From Saprospiraceae bacterium (GTDB lineage Bacteria; Bacteroidota; Bacteroidia; Chitinophagales; Saprospiraceae): 64,000 nt of DNA. Made by a program: the position numbers and the translations under genes. Within the stretch, counting starts at the first letter, position 1. Every line of letters begins with the position of its first letter. The stretch spans positions 62,001 through 126,000 of the forward strand of contig JAJCYH010000023.1 in assembly GCA_029262995.1 (NCBI GenBank), read 5' to 3'. The notes under the pieces were generated by a model. The model made no database searches, was not told the DNA's origin, and saw only the letters and a list, made by a program, of their open reading frames with translations. This document shows, piece by piece, positions 55,751 through 64,000 of the stretch.

Positions 55751-56464
55751 TTATAGCTTATTGCTTTCCACTATAGCCAATAGGTCATCTTTGTAGTTTT
55801 TGCCAATAGGGATATGTTTGGATTGTCCGCTTTCCGTAATTTCAATGGCATTGCCAACTACCGCCTTTATTTTATTAATATTTACGATATAAGAGCGATG
55901 TACTCGCATAAACATATTAGAAGGTAACTTGCTTTCCAAACTCTTCATTGTTTGTAAGGCTATAACTCTACCAACTTCTTTTTTGATGATAACATAATCC
56001 TTAAGACCTTCGATGTATAAAATTTCGTTGAAATGGATCTTAATAAGTTTCTTATCTGCTTTAACAAAAAAGAAATCATCAGCGTTGGCGTTGCTATGAT
56101 TGGATTTTGAATCCTTGGATTCTTTGTATTTGTTTACAGCTTTAAGAAAGCGATCAAAAGCTATTGGCTTTAACAGATAATCTAACGCTGCTAGCTCAAA
56201 CCCATCCAGAGCATATTCAGCAAAAGCCGTAGTGAACACAAATTTGGGTGGTGATGGCAAGGATTTAATCAATTCAATCCCTGTCATTTGTGGCATTTGA
56301 ATGTCTAGAAATACGAGATCTGGTTGCTCCTTTTGTATAATTTCATTGGCATCGATAGCATTATCACATTTTGCGATAAGCTCAAGATCAGGAACTCTGT
56401 CGATATAGTTTTCCAATATATCTAATGCCAAAGGCTCATCATCAATGATTAGTACTCGAATCAT
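55751..56464 (-). CDS. LytTR-family response regulator
   Basis: The 237-residue protein has a receiver domain (MIRVLIIDDEP, phosphorylated Asp54 in VFLDIQMPQMTG, Lys99 in DYLLKPI) and a LytTR DNA-binding domain (about 133-235: KIHFNEILYIEGLKDYVIIK, RVHRSYIVNINKI). It should bind LytTR repeats near target promoters on phosphorylation by the histidine kinase gene 1 base upstream. Its own targets are not visible. It forms the centre of the operon kinase - regulator - FN3K. Confidence 0.95.
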   Translation of the reverse strand: MIRVLIIDDEPLALDILENYIDRVPDLELIAKCDNAIDANEIIQKEQPDLVFLDIQMPQMTGIELIKSLPSPPKFVFTTAFAEYALDGFELAALDYLLKPIAFDRFLKAVNKYKESKDSKSNHSNANADDFFFVKADKKLIKIHFNEILYIEGLKDYVIIKKEVGRVIALQTMKSLESKLPSNMFMRVHRSYIVNINKIKAVVGNAIEITESGQSKHIPIGKNYKDDLLAIVESNKL

Positions 56465-56465
56465 T

Positions 56466-57515
56466 TTAGTTTAGTTTTATGTTTAAAAATACTCTAAATG
56501 AGTGTGGTTTTTCAATAATTTGCAATTTGTGTTTTTTTGGATAGATCAACTTAAGCCGTCTTTTAACATTTTCAAGGCCTATTCCTCCTGACTTTTTATC
56601 TGATTTCTTGATCGGAATTGAAGGTGGTTTCGAATTTTCAATAACCAACTCAATAAATTCATCTTGAAGATTAAGATCTATATTAACAAATCCCGATTTA
56701 ATCTGATTATCTAGACCATGCTTGAAGCTATTCTCTAGAAAAGGGATAAACATCAAAGGAGCAATTTTTTGATCGCCAAGATTTCCTTTAATATTAAAAT
56801 CAATTTTGAATTTTTCGCCCTGACGAAGTTTTTCCAACTCTAGATAGTTCTTTACATAATTAATTTCCTTTTCAAGGGGAACCATCTTTTCGTTGCTTTC
56901 ATAAAGCATATAACGCATCATCTCTGACAATCGCAATACGATCTCAGGAGCCAAATCTGACTTTTTGAGTGTAAGTGCATAAAGATTATTAAGCGTGTTA
57001 AAGAAAAAGTGAGGATTGATTTGTGATTTTAAAAACTTTAATTCAGACTGAAGATTTTGGCTTTGAAGAGCCATTTTTTCATTTTGATGAATCAGCCAAT
57101 CCGTTAGTATCTTATATAATGTTGATGCAAGTGCAACAAACAGGTTGATCAAACTAATAATTTCTTTATTGTTTAAAATGTATTCTGCATCGTCAGGTCT
57201 TTGCTTAAAGATCATCAATAAAGAAAACACATGAATTGGGCTTAATAGAAGAACAAACAATCCTAATGCCAATAGATAAGCAATTGGTTTTTTGCGTTGT
57301 AGATAAGTTGGGATTAAATAAAGAATATTAAAGTAGACGATAATCACATAGAAACTGAGATCTATAAGGTGTCTCAGCATGATAAACCAGGTAGGGTAAT
57401 CCCATTTATCGATTAACACGAGAAAGAAATACAACAACAGCCAAAAGCTGAAATGCAAAAAGCCTTTGGATTTTACTAGATCCCGGTTCATGTTCTTAAA
57501 ATCTACCAAATTCAC
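56466..57515 (-). CDS. LytS-type sensor histidine kinase
   Basis: The 349-residue protein has about four membrane helices in its first 145 residues and then a His_kinase/HATPase_c pair: the phosphorylated His169 in KSQINPHFFFNTLNNLY, the N-box PFLENSFKHG (Asn262) and the G-box GGIGLENVKRRL (about 307). No periplasmic sensor domain is seen, so it probably senses a membrane or lipid signal. The ATG at 57515 or the one at 57491 can start it. It pairs with the LytTR regulator 1 base downstream. Confidence 0.95.
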   Translation of the reverse strand: MNLVDFKNMNRDLVKSKGFLHFSFWLLLYFFLVLIDKWDYPTWFIMLRHLIDLSFYVIIVYFNILYLIPTYLQRKKPIAYLLALGLFVLLLSPIHVFSLLMIFKQRPDDAEYILNNKEIISLINLFVALASTLYKILTDWLIHQNEKMALQSQNLQSELKFLKSQINPHFFFNTLNNLYALTLKKSDLAPEIVLRLSEMMRYMLYESNEKMVPLEKEINYVKNYLELEKLRQGEKFKIDFNIKGNLGDQKIAPLMFIPFLENSFKHGLDNQIKSGFVNIDLNLQDEFIELVIENSKPPSIPIKKSDKKSGGIGLENVKRRLKLIYPKKHKLQIIEKPHSFRVFLNIKLN

Positions 57516-57546
57516 TATGTAAATGTAGTATTTATACCTTCGTTAA

Positions 57547-57562
57547 GTCTAGTCGTTTAGAC
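57547..57562. other. Short inverted repeat in the lytS-folE divergent gap
   Basis: GTCTA and TAGAC flank a six-base loop, 32 bases upstream of the kinase start. It could be a regulator-binding site for either gene, but the stem is short and no LytTR-type repeats are clear. Confidence 0.25.
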
Positions 57563-57614
57563 AAAACCATATATAGCTTAGACCATAGCCATTTTTATTA
57601 TCATTGATGCTATG

Positions 57615-57648
57615 TTGAACTATAATAGATATTATTGGTTTAATTTTG
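57615..57648 (+). promoter_or_regulatory. Candidate folE promoter
   Basis: TTG (57615-57617), a 23-base spacer, then TAATTTTG (57641-57648), a full TAnnTTTG match. It lies 28 bases before the folE ATG at 57677. The spacer is at the long end of the usual range. Confidence 0.35.
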
Positions 57649-57676
57649 GTGTTACATTCAATCATAATATTTGCAA

Positions 57677-58264
57677 ATGGTATTCAAGAGAACAGAATCT
57701 TACCAAGAGGAAACAACTGAAACAATCAAGAATAACTACGAATCGATTTTATCTACGATAGGAGAAGATGTTAAACGCGAAGGTTTGCTTAAAACCCCTG
57801 AAAGAGCATCAAAGGCGTTGCAATTCCTTACGCAGGGGTATCAGATGGACGCTGAAAAGATACTTAAGTCAGCCATGTTCAAGGAAGATACAAGCAATAT
57901 GGTATTGGTTAAAAACATTGAACTTTACTCCTTGTGCGAACATCATATTCTACCTTTCTATGGAAAAGTTCATGTAGCTTATATCCCTGATGGCTATATT
58001 ATTGGTTTAAGTAAAATACCAAGAGTCGTTGATGTATTTGCCCGAAGATTGCAGGTACAAGAAAGGCTTACAAGCCAAATCCTCAATGCTATAAATGACG
58101 CAATAAATCCAATGGGCGTAGCTGTAGTTATTGAAGCAGCGCATATGTGTATGATGATGCGAGGTGTTGAAAAGCAAAACTCTATGACAACCACATCTGC
58201 ATTTACCGGTGTTTTTAAAGAAATGGAAACTAGAAGCGAATTTCTGAGGCTAATAGGACATTAA
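57677..58264 (+). CDS. folE: GTP cyclohydrolase I
   Basis: FolE converts GTP to dihydroneopterin triphosphate in folate synthesis. The ATG at 57677 gives 195 residues; an upstream TTG at 57671 is in frame but not needed. The zinc ligands are in [10 protein letters not shown] (Cys87, His90) and [13 protein letters not shown] (Cys158). Further matches are [13 protein letters not shown] and [20 protein letters not shown]. Length is normal for a bacterial type I enzyme. No other folate genes are adjacent; folD is 34 kb away. Divergent from the LytS operon. Confidence 0.97.
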   Translation: MVFKRTESYQEETTETIKNNYESILSTIGEDVKREGLLKTPERASKALQFLTQGYQMDAEKILKSAMFKEDTSNMVLVKNIELYSLCEHHILPFYGKVHVAYIPDGYIIGLSKIPRVVDVFARRLQVQERLTSQILNAINDAINPMGVAVVIEAAHMCMMMRGVEKQNSMTTTSAFTGVFKEMETRSEFLRLIGH

Positions 58265-58308
58265 TCCAAGCACATTTGTACCTTTATCATTCAATTAATT
58301 AATCCAAG
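58261..58308 (+). repeat. 10-base direct repeat in the folE-fabD gap
   Basis: TTAATCCAAG occurs at 58261-58270 (overlapping the folE stop) and 58299-58308, 38 bases apart. It is short and may be chance, or a site controlling fabD. Confidence 0.3.
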
Positions 58309-58317
58309 TACTTTTAA

Positions 58318-59190
58318 ATGGCTGTATTATTATTTCCCGGTCAAGGATCCCAATATGTAGGGATGGGAAAACAAATTTACGACAATCAACCTGTTTCTCA
58401 CCAATGGTTTTCTCAAGCTGATGAAATTCTGGGTTTTAGTCTGTCAAAAATAATGTTTGAAGGCACTGAGGACGACCTCAAAAAAACAAGTGTTACTCAA
58501 CCAGCAGTTTTCCTTAATGCCTATGTGAATTTTAAAATCAACGAATCTAAAGTAGAAATGTCTGCTGTTGCAGGACATTCACTAGGTGAATTTACTGCGC
58601 TTATCGCAAATGGTGTATTGAAGTTCGAAGATGGCATTTCCTTGGTTTATAAAAGGGCAATGGCCATGCAAGAAGCCTGCAACAATACACAAGGAACTAT
58701 GGCCGCCATTCTTGGCTTAGAGGATAATATAGTTGAAGACTTGTGTGAATCTTCAGAAGGAATTGTAGTTGCCGCCAATTACAATTGTCCAGGCCAACTT
58801 GTCGTATCAGGAGAAATTTCAGCAGTAGAGTCTTTGGTTGAAAGGGCTAAAGAAGCAGGAGCAAGGAGAGCATTGGTTTTAAATGTCGATGGCGCTTTTC
58901 ATTCACCACTGATGGCTTCAGCTCAAGATAGCCTGCGTGAAGCGATAATGAATACGCCATTTCATACACCTCATGTCCCCATTTATCAGAATATAAGTGC
59001 GAAAGCTGAGAATGATGCAGAAATCATTAAGCAAAACTTGGTTAAACAATTAACAAGTTCTGTACGTTGGACACAATCAATGCATTCTATGGTAGAAGAT
59101 GGCCATAAGAGCTATGCTGAATTTGGTGCCAAAGTGCTAAGTGGATTTATCAAACGTTATGACCGTTCACTAGAAACTCAAAATTTCTGA
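58318..59190 (+). CDS. fabD: Malonyl-CoA:ACP transacylase
   Basis: FabD loads malonyl groups on acyl carrier protein for fatty acid synthesis. The 290-residue protein has LLFPGQGSQYVGMG at the start, the active-site serine in VAGHSLGEFTAL (Ser88), KRAMAMQEA with the conserved Arg, VSGEISAVESLV and GAFHSPLM with the catalytic His. It ends 8 bases before yqgE. Other fab genes are not in the window. Length is about 20 below E. coli FabD (309). Confidence 0.96.
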   Translation: MAVLLFPGQGSQYVGMGKQIYDNQPVSHQWFSQADEILGFSLSKIMFEGTEDDLKKTSVTQPAVFLNAYVNFKINESKVEMSAVAGHSLGEFTALIANGVLKFEDGISLVYKRAMAMQEACNNTQGTMAAILGLEDNIVEDLCESSEGIVVAANYNCPGQLVVSGEISAVESLVERAKEAGARRALVLNVDGAFHSPLMASAQDSLREAIMNTPFHTPHVPIYQNISAKAENDAEIIKQNLVKQLTSSVRWTQSMHSMVEDGHKSYAEFGAKVLSGFIKRYDRSLETQNF

Positions 59191-59198
59191 ACAACTGT

Positions 59199-59753
59199 AT
59201 GAAGCTTAAAAAAGGAAATATTCTTATCGCTGAACCATTTATGGAAGATGGTAACTTCAAAAGGAGTGTGATCTGCATATGTGACCACCATAAAGTAGAT
59301 GGCACCGTAGGCTTTATCTTAAACCGAAAAATGAACACCAGACTTTCTGAGTTAATTCAAGAAATTAGTACAGAAGAAGTCTTTGATATTTATTATGGTG
59401 GACCAGTCGCCGTGGATACTATACATTACATCCATAACGTTGGTGATCTGATAGAAGACAGTATTCAAGTTAGTAGAGGAGTTTTCTGGGGTGGTGATTT
59501 TGAAAAGCTAAAATTCCTTATTAACTCTGAAATGATCAAACCAAGTAATATCAGATTCTACATAGGCTATACAGGATGGAGCGCAGGGCAGCTAGAAGAA
59601 GAACTCAAAACAGGAAGTTGGGTCGTTTCAAAAATTGATCCCAATTATATATTCAAATCTCCATCTAGACAGCTTTGGAAACAAACAATGACCAATAAAG
59701 GTGACAGGTATTCTGTTATTGCACAAATGCCAAACTCAATAAGCTTAAATTAA
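59199..59753 (+). CDS. yqgE: YqgE/AlgH family protein
   Basis: The 184-residue protein matches YqgE/AlgH: KLKKGNILIAEPFMED, GTVGFILNR, YYGGPVAVDTIHYIHN and YIGYTGWSAGQLEEEL. Its role is not settled in the family (linked to stress or regulation in Pseudomonas, AlgH). It starts 8 bases after fabD and ends directly before the TTG of the ABC-F gene. No catalytic residues can be assigned. Confidence 0.93.
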   Translation: MKLKKGNILIAEPFMEDGNFKRSVICICDHHKVDGTVGFILNRKMNTRLSELIQEISTEEVFDIYYGGPVAVDTIHYIHNVGDLIEDSIQVSRGVFWGGDFEKLKFLINSEMIKPSNIRFYIGYTGWSAGQLEEELKTGSWVVSKIDPNYIFKSPSRQLWKQTMTNKGDRYSVIAQMPNSISLN

Positions 59754-61655
59754 TTGGTCAGTCTTCAAAATATCAATCTTTACTTTGGTAGTAATCATTT
59801 GCTTGATTCTATCAACTTTGTAATTTCTCCAGGAGAAAAGATTGCCCTAATTGGTAAAAACGGAGCAGGGAAAACCACTTTGTTTAAAATCATAACCAAT
59901 GAGATTTCTCCAGATTCAGGGCAAATAGCCATACCCGGAGATTTTAAAATTGGTTACCTTTCTCAGCACTTTGATTTTGATGATACAAAGGGCTTACAGG
60001 AAATATGCATGGAAGTATTCAAGGAATACTTTGATATGGAAGATATGGTCATTAAATTATCAGAAGAACTTGGCCATAACCCTAGTGAGAAAAGGATGAT
60101 AGAGATCCTAGAGAAACTTGATGAGCTAAATATTAAAATCCAGGCCGCAGTAGGAACAAACCCTCTTGCCGATATTGCAAAGATCCTTAAAGGATTAGGA
60201 TTTACAGAAGACCAATTCGACAAACCGGTCACCGATCTATCTGGAGGCTGGAAGATGCGTGTACAAATAGCCAAACTCTTACTTCTTAAACCAGATCTTC
60301 TTTTGTTGGATGAACCAGACAATCACTTGGATATCGAAGCTTTAATTTGGTTTGAAAAATATATCATCAATTATCCAGGAGCTGTATTGTTTATATCTCA
60401 TGATGTAGAATTCATGTCCAATACGGCCAACAGAATTCTGGAATTATCCAATAGAAAGATTTCCGACTACAAAAGTAATTACAGAAAGTACCTTGAATCA
60501 AAGGCACTTAGATTGGAAAAAGAAGAACAGGCATTTACCAATCAACAAAAGGAAATAAAGCAAAAGGAAAAAACTATTAATCGTTTCATGGCCAAAGCGA
60601 CCAAGACAAAGATGGCACAATCCATGAAAAAACAACTGGATAAGGTTGAAAGAATTGAGTTAGAATCAGAAGATATAACAAATATTAATATTCAATTTCC
60701 GCCAACACCACAAAGCGGTAAGCGTGTATTGAATGTGAAATCTTTATATAAATCTTTCGGTGACAAAAATGTCATTGCCGACCTTAATATGGAAATCGAA
60801 CGAGATTTAAAAATTGCTTTTGTAGGTCAAAATGGGCAAGGCAAATCAACATTGGTCAAATTAATAGCAGACAAACTAAAAGCGGACTCCGGAATAATTG
60901 AACTAGGGCACAACGTTATCGTTTCCTATTTTGCCCAGAATCAATCAGAAATATTTGACAACAAACTGGATGTATTAGAATCCCTTGAACTGCATGCAGA
61001 TGTTGAATTTGCTCCCTATGCCAGAAAAACACTTGGTGCTTTTGCTTTTTCAGGAGAAGATGTTTACAAGAAAGTATCTGTTCTTAGCGGGGGAGAAAAG
61101 TCTAGGTTGGCAATGGCTTGTATGGTTTCTCAAAAATCAAACTTCCTTTTATTAGATGAACCGACCAATCATTTGGACATCCAATCCAAAGCTAGATTGA
61201 AGCAGGCAATAGCCAATTACCCTGGCACTCTGATCATCGTATCACACGATAGAGATATATTAAGAGGTATTATTGATATTACCTATGAATTTAAAGAGGG
61301 TGAAATTCACCAACATTTAGGTGATTTGGATTATGTTTTAAATAAAAGAAAACAAGATGATATAAGAAGTTTTGAAACGCATAGTCTTGCAGTTAAATCT
61401 AATGCACAGACAAACAATGATTCTAAACTATCCTATCAAGAACAGAAGCAACTTAACCGTCAATTATCAAATACTGAAAAGAGAATTGAAGATATAGAAG
61501 CTAAAATAAAATCCATTCAAGAAAAACTTTACGACCCAGAATTCTTCAATTCAGATGATGGTCCGAAAGCCGTTAAAGAATTAAAACAACTTGAGGAATC
61601 CTTGACCAAGCAAAATACCAAATGGGACCAGTTGGTTATTAATCTAGAACAATAA
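59754..61655 (+). CDS. ABC-F family ATPase
   Basis: The 633-residue protein has two ABC domains in one chain and no membrane segment. First: Walker A GKNGAGKT (34-41), signature LSGGWKMRV, Walker B LLLLDEPDNHLD. Second: GQNGQGKST (about 358), LSGGEKSRLA, FLLLDEPTNHLD. The ABC-F linker lies between them and a coiled coil at the C-terminus (about 560-633). Members such as Uup and EttA act on ribosomes; this one is most like Uup/YdiF but the exact role is unknown. The start is TTG at 59754, right after the yqgE TAA. The last 12 bases overlap the convergent pseudouridine synthase gene. Confidence 0.94.
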   Translation: MVSLQNINLYFGSNHLLDSINFVISPGEKIALIGKNGAGKTTLFKIITNEISPDSGQIAIPGDFKIGYLSQHFDFDDTKGLQEICMEVFKEYFDMEDMVIKLSEELGHNPSEKRMIEILEKLDELNIKIQAAVGTNPLADIAKILKGLGFTEDQFDKPVTDLSGGWKMRVQIAKLLLLKPDLLLLDEPDNHLDIEALIWFEKYIINYPGAVLFISHDVEFMSNTANRILELSNRKISDYKSNYRKYLESKALRLEKEEQAFTNQQKEIKQKEKTINRFMAKATKTKMAQSMKKQLDKVERIELESEDITNINIQFPPTPQSGKRVLNVKSLYKSFGDKNVIADLNMEIERDLKIAFVGQNGQGKSTLVKLIADKLKADSGIIELGHNVIVSYFAQNQSEIFDNKLDVLESLELHADVEFAPYARKTLGAFAFSGEDVYKKVSVLSGGEKSRLAMACMVSQKSNFLLLDEPTNHLDIQSKARLKQAIANYPGTLIIVSHDRDILRGIIDITYEFKEGEIHQHLGDLDYVLNKRKQDDIRSFETHSLAVKSNAQTNNDSKLSYQEQKQLNRQLSNTEKRIEDIEAKIKSIQEKLYDPEFFNSDDGPKAVKELKQLEESLTKQNTKWDQLVINLEQ

Positions 61656-62372
61656 ATTTTTATCCATTTGATTTATCGATGCTCTCATATCTTTGGGCAT
61701 CTCTGTTTCCAACAATACCTTTTCTCCTGTGAAAGCATGTTCGAAATGTAGCTGAGCAGCATGCAGTGCCTGCCTGTTTAATAATGGTCGCTCTTCTTGA
61801 TTATTATTTCTTCTGTATTTTTTCTTAAAACTAGATAAATAGAATGGTTCACCGTTTCCATATAATGTATCGCATATTACTGGACAGTTAATAGCTTTCA
61901 TATGCACTCTAATCTGATGCATCCTACCTGTAATCAACTTAACTTCAACCAAAGAAAACTGGTGCCAGGTCTTTACAATCCTGTACTTACTTATGGCTTG
62001 TTTTCCCTCATGATCAATCAGCATGCCTTTTGACTTGGACTTAGCTTGAGCTAAATTCAATTCAATCAATCCAACATCTTCAATAGGCTTATTGTGAACC
62101 AAAGCGAAGTAATGCTTGTCAATTTTCCTGTTTTCAAACATTCTAGAGAACCGCTTATGCGCTTCTTCACTTTTTGTAAATAACATAATACCACTAGTGT
62201 CCTTATCCAGTCTGTGATTCACAAAAATCTCATCTCTATAGGCACTTAAAGAAGTATACATGTTTGGAATTGTCTCATCATAACGATCTGGGATGGAGAG
62301 GTATCCAGCAGGTTTGTCGACTACTATGATATAGTCATCTTCAAAAATGATTTTCCAACGAAGAGGTTTCAT
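61644..62372 (-). CDS. RluA-family pseudouridine synthase
   Basis: The enzyme isomerises uridine to pseudouridine in rRNA or tRNA. The 242-residue protein has IIVVDKPAGYLSIPDR, the catalytic-Asp motif VNHRLDKDTSGIML (Asp56), and VKLITGRMHQIRVHM near the C-terminal half, with no S4 domain. The absence of S4 and the length point to an RluA/TruC-type member; the exact site is unknown. It starts at the last base of the RibF-glycosyltransferase stop, so it is co-translated with that gene. Confidence 0.92.
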   Translation of the reverse strand: MKPLRWKIIFEDDYIIVVDKPAGYLSIPDRYDETIPNMYTSLSAYRDEIFVNHRLDKDTSGIMLFTKSEEAHKRFSRMFENRKIDKHYFALVHNKPIEDVGLIELNLAQAKSKSKGMLIDHEGKQAISKYRIVKTWHQFSLVEVKLITGRMHQIRVHMKAINCPVICDTLYGNGEPFYLSSFKKKYRRNNNQEERPLLNRQALHAAQLHFEHAFTGEKVLLETEMPKDMRASINQMDKNLLF

Positions 62373-64000
62373 TATTTAGGGAATGATAGTTGAGAAAATC
62401 TTTTTTTACAAAGTATAAAATATTGGAACACAATAGATCCTTGGAATCGACCTTCTAAATTAGGTTCATAGATTCTATATTTATTAATAACCGAAGTAGT
62501 GATTCTTCTTTTATTGATCAACTTGAATATATTTTTGTAAAATGAGAAGTGAGCCAATAATATCGCTAATACACCATTAAACTTCAGTTGAAACATAAAG
62601 TTTAGTCCAGCAATACCATCCATAACTAATCTTGAAGGAAGTTTCCATAGCAATGAGAAAAAGCTTTCGTTCTTAAAAAGAGTAAATAGGTTATTGCGAA
62701 AGTTTAAGTATATTTTTCGTTTGTTGTCATATTCCAATGTGCCTCCACCTAGATGATACACTACAGATTCTGGAATAACCGCAATTCTATAGCCTGCATT
62801 TCGAAGTCTCCAGCAAAGATCAATCTCTTCATGATGCGCAAAGAAATCATTATCGAATCCTCCCATTTCAACATACAATTCTTTCCTAATTACAAATGCT
62901 GCTCCAGTGGCCCAAAAAACAGACTCAACAGAATCATACTGTCCTTCATCTTGTTCTACGGTGTCAAATATTCTTCCTCTGCAGAACGGATATGCCAAAG
63001 CATCTATATAACCACCACTGGCACCAGCATACTCAAAAGAATCTTGTTCTTCATAGGATAAAACCTTAGGCATTGCGACGGCATAATCTTTATTTTCTTC
63101 AAGAAATTTGGTAATAGGATCTAACCAATTTTCGTTTACCATAACATCAGAATTTAACATCACAATGTATTCTGAATTGATCATATCCATCGCACGATTA
63201 TATGCTTCTGCAAATCCATAGTTTTTAGACATCTGAATGACCTTGATTTCAGGAAACCATTTATTCACGTACTCCACAGAATGATCAGAACTGGCATTGT
63301 CTATTAATACAACATCAAATTCTTCATCACTACTGTAACTTATGGAAGGAAGAAAATCTTCAAGCAAATGCTGTGTATTGTAATTAAGGATGGCAATGCA
63401 AACTTTCGCCTTGGGTCTTTGTGCACAATCACTAAAATATTCCAATGCAGAATCTCTATCCTTATGCAATTGCTGCTTCAATGATTCAATGCCATCAAAC
63501 TTTTGCTCATGCCTGATAAAATGGAGTATTTCTACAGATATACGTTCATCATATATATCATCATTAAAATCAAATATATTTATCTCTATGGATTTTCGAT
63601 GGTCAAGCCCAACTGTTGGAACGTCACCTATATAGAGCATTCCATTATATTCTCCCTTGTTTGTGTTTACCTTACAAGCATAAATACCATCCATTGGAAC
63701 CAGCTTTTTGGAATCTTCAAGTTCCAAATTGGCAGTTGGGAAACCTATTTCAGTTCCTAATTTTCGACCTCTTATAACCTTACCAGAAATTTGATACGGA
63801 TGGTTTAATAAATTATTGGCTTGGTACAAATCACCATTTTGCAATGCTAATCTAATTTTTGAAGAGCTTATCGTTAACTCATCCATTTCTTGTGCAGGTA
63901 TCTCAACTATATTAAAGTTGTAAGTATCCTTAACCTGTCTCAGCAAATTAATATCCCCTGTTCTGTTAATTCCAAATCGATGATCATATCCTATGACAAG
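62372..64000 (-). CDS. ribF: RibF (riboflavin kinase/FAD synthetase) fused to family 2 glycosyltransferase, 5' end beyond window
   Basis: An uninterrupted frame of 542 visible codons enters from the window edge. It opens within the RibF adenylyltransferase domain (VIGYDHRFGINRTGDIN), continues through SSSKIRLAL and the riboflavin kinase domain (GRKLGTEIGFPTANLEL, DGIYACKV, FDGIESLKQQLHKD), and then, after a short linker (SDCAQRPKAK, about residue 190), runs into a GT-A glycosyltransferase: VCIAILNYNTQ, VVLIDNASSDHS, MSKNYGFAEAYNRAM, the DxD-like MLNSDVMV, GAAFVIRKELYVEMGGFD and FFAHHEEIDLCWR. The C-terminus has hydrophobic helices that could touch the membrane. No ATG, GTG or TTG occurs close to the GT start, so a separate GT gene is unlikely. 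The GT acceptor is unknown. Confidence 0.85.
   Translation of the reverse strand, partial: LVIGYDHRFGINRTGDINLLRQVKDTYNFNIVEIPAQEMDELTISSSKIRLALQNGDLYQANNLLNHPYQISGKVIRGRKLGTEIGFPTANLELEDSKKLVPMDGIYACKVNTNKGEYNGMLYIGDVPTVGLDHRKSIEINIFDFNDDIYDERISVEILHFIRHEQKFDGIESLKQQLHKDRDSALEYFSDCAQRPKAKVCIAILNYNTQHLLEDFLPSISYSSDEEFDVVLIDNASSDHSVEYVNKWFPEIKVIQMSKNYGFAEAYNRAMDMINSEYIVMLNSDVMVNENWLDPITKFLEENKDYAVAMPKVLSYEEQDSFEYAGASGGYIDALAYPFCRGRIFDTVEQDEGQYDSVESVFWATGAAFVIRKELYVEMGGFDNDFFAHHEEIDLCWRLRNAGYRIAVIPESVVYHLGGGTLEYDNKRKIYLNFRNNLFTLFKNESFFSLLWKLPSRLVMDGIAGLNFMFQLKFNGVLAILLAHFSFYKNIFKLINKRRITTSVINKYRIYEPNLEGRFQGSIVFQYFILCKKRFSQLSFPK

Noticed and set aside
1-64000. tRNA, rRNA, insertion sequence or phage genes
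   Set aside because: I saw no cloverleaf-like gap, transposase, integrase or terminal inverted repeats; gaps between genes are all under 300 bases.

Overview
The window reads as chromosomal DNA of a gliding or T9SS-bearing member of the Bacteroidota, most like a Saprospiraceae-type lineage (the family is my inference from gene content; no 16S gene is present). The evidence is AT-rich DNA, a type IX secretion system (T9SS) porin-like PorP/SprF protein beside a giant CHU_C-tailed (type B) cargo, two proteins with type A T9SS tails, a CarboxypepD_reg/TonB-dependent receptor, LytTR/LytS-type two-component signalling, starts without recognisable Shine-Dalgarno sites, and several TAnnTTTG promoter elements. 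I see no rRNA, tRNA, CRISPR array, insertion sequence or prophage. No gene-free stretch exceeds 300 bases.

Layout. 1-14.8 kb (all minus) is an envelope and secretion region: an edge-truncated subtilisin-like protease, a PD40-like protein, signal peptidase I, a PorP/SprF protein, a 3,018-residue reprolysin-like metalloprotease with about 25 Ig-like modules, and a small beta-barrel. 14.8-26 kb carries a membrane-anchored nuclease, a thioredoxin-fold protein, a minus-strand run glmM - class V aminotransferase - cysteine desulfurase - ribD, a plus-strand run PAP2 - folD - prmA, and a minus-strand run fdx - iscX - UbiA-type prenyltransferase - maf. 26-36 kb holds a double AAA+ protein of unknown role, a TPR/outer-membrane-barrel pair, ornithine aminotransferase and coaE. 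35.6-45 kb has a fatty acid hydroxylase, a YkoF-like protein, hscA, a YhhQ-type transporter, a CtlX-type citrulline hydrolase, a TonB-dependent receptor and a secreted OB-like repeat protein. 45-52 kb has a two-gene Fe-S electron-transfer unit, two small conserved proteins, a TPR lipoprotein, a photolyase and a helical protein. 52-64 kb has a dockerin-bearing secreted protein, a LytS/LytR/fructosamine-kinase operon, folE, fabD, yqgE, an ABC-F ATPase, an RluA-type pseudouridine synthase and, at the edge, a riboflavin kinase/FAD synthetase fused in frame to a family 2 glycosyltransferase.

How the genes work together. Three threads recur: export and surface display through the outer membrane (LepB, PorP, three T9SS cargoes, barrels); cofactor and Fe-S chemistry (RibD, RibF, FolD, FolE, CoaE, IscS-like, ferredoxin, IscX, HscA), with ISC parts scattered over about 21 kb; and arginine/ornithine/citrulline breakdown (RocD, CtlX). 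The genome is tightly packed: eight of nine convergent gene pairs leave no room for a terminator, and three of them share one TTAA as both stop codons.

Most worth a second look: the RibF-glycosyltransferase fusion, the double AAA+ protein with a duplicated beta-rich front half, the giant protease whose Ig modules grew by duplicating a two-module unit, and the TPR/barrel pair. Assignments come from reading motifs by eye; no database search was run.
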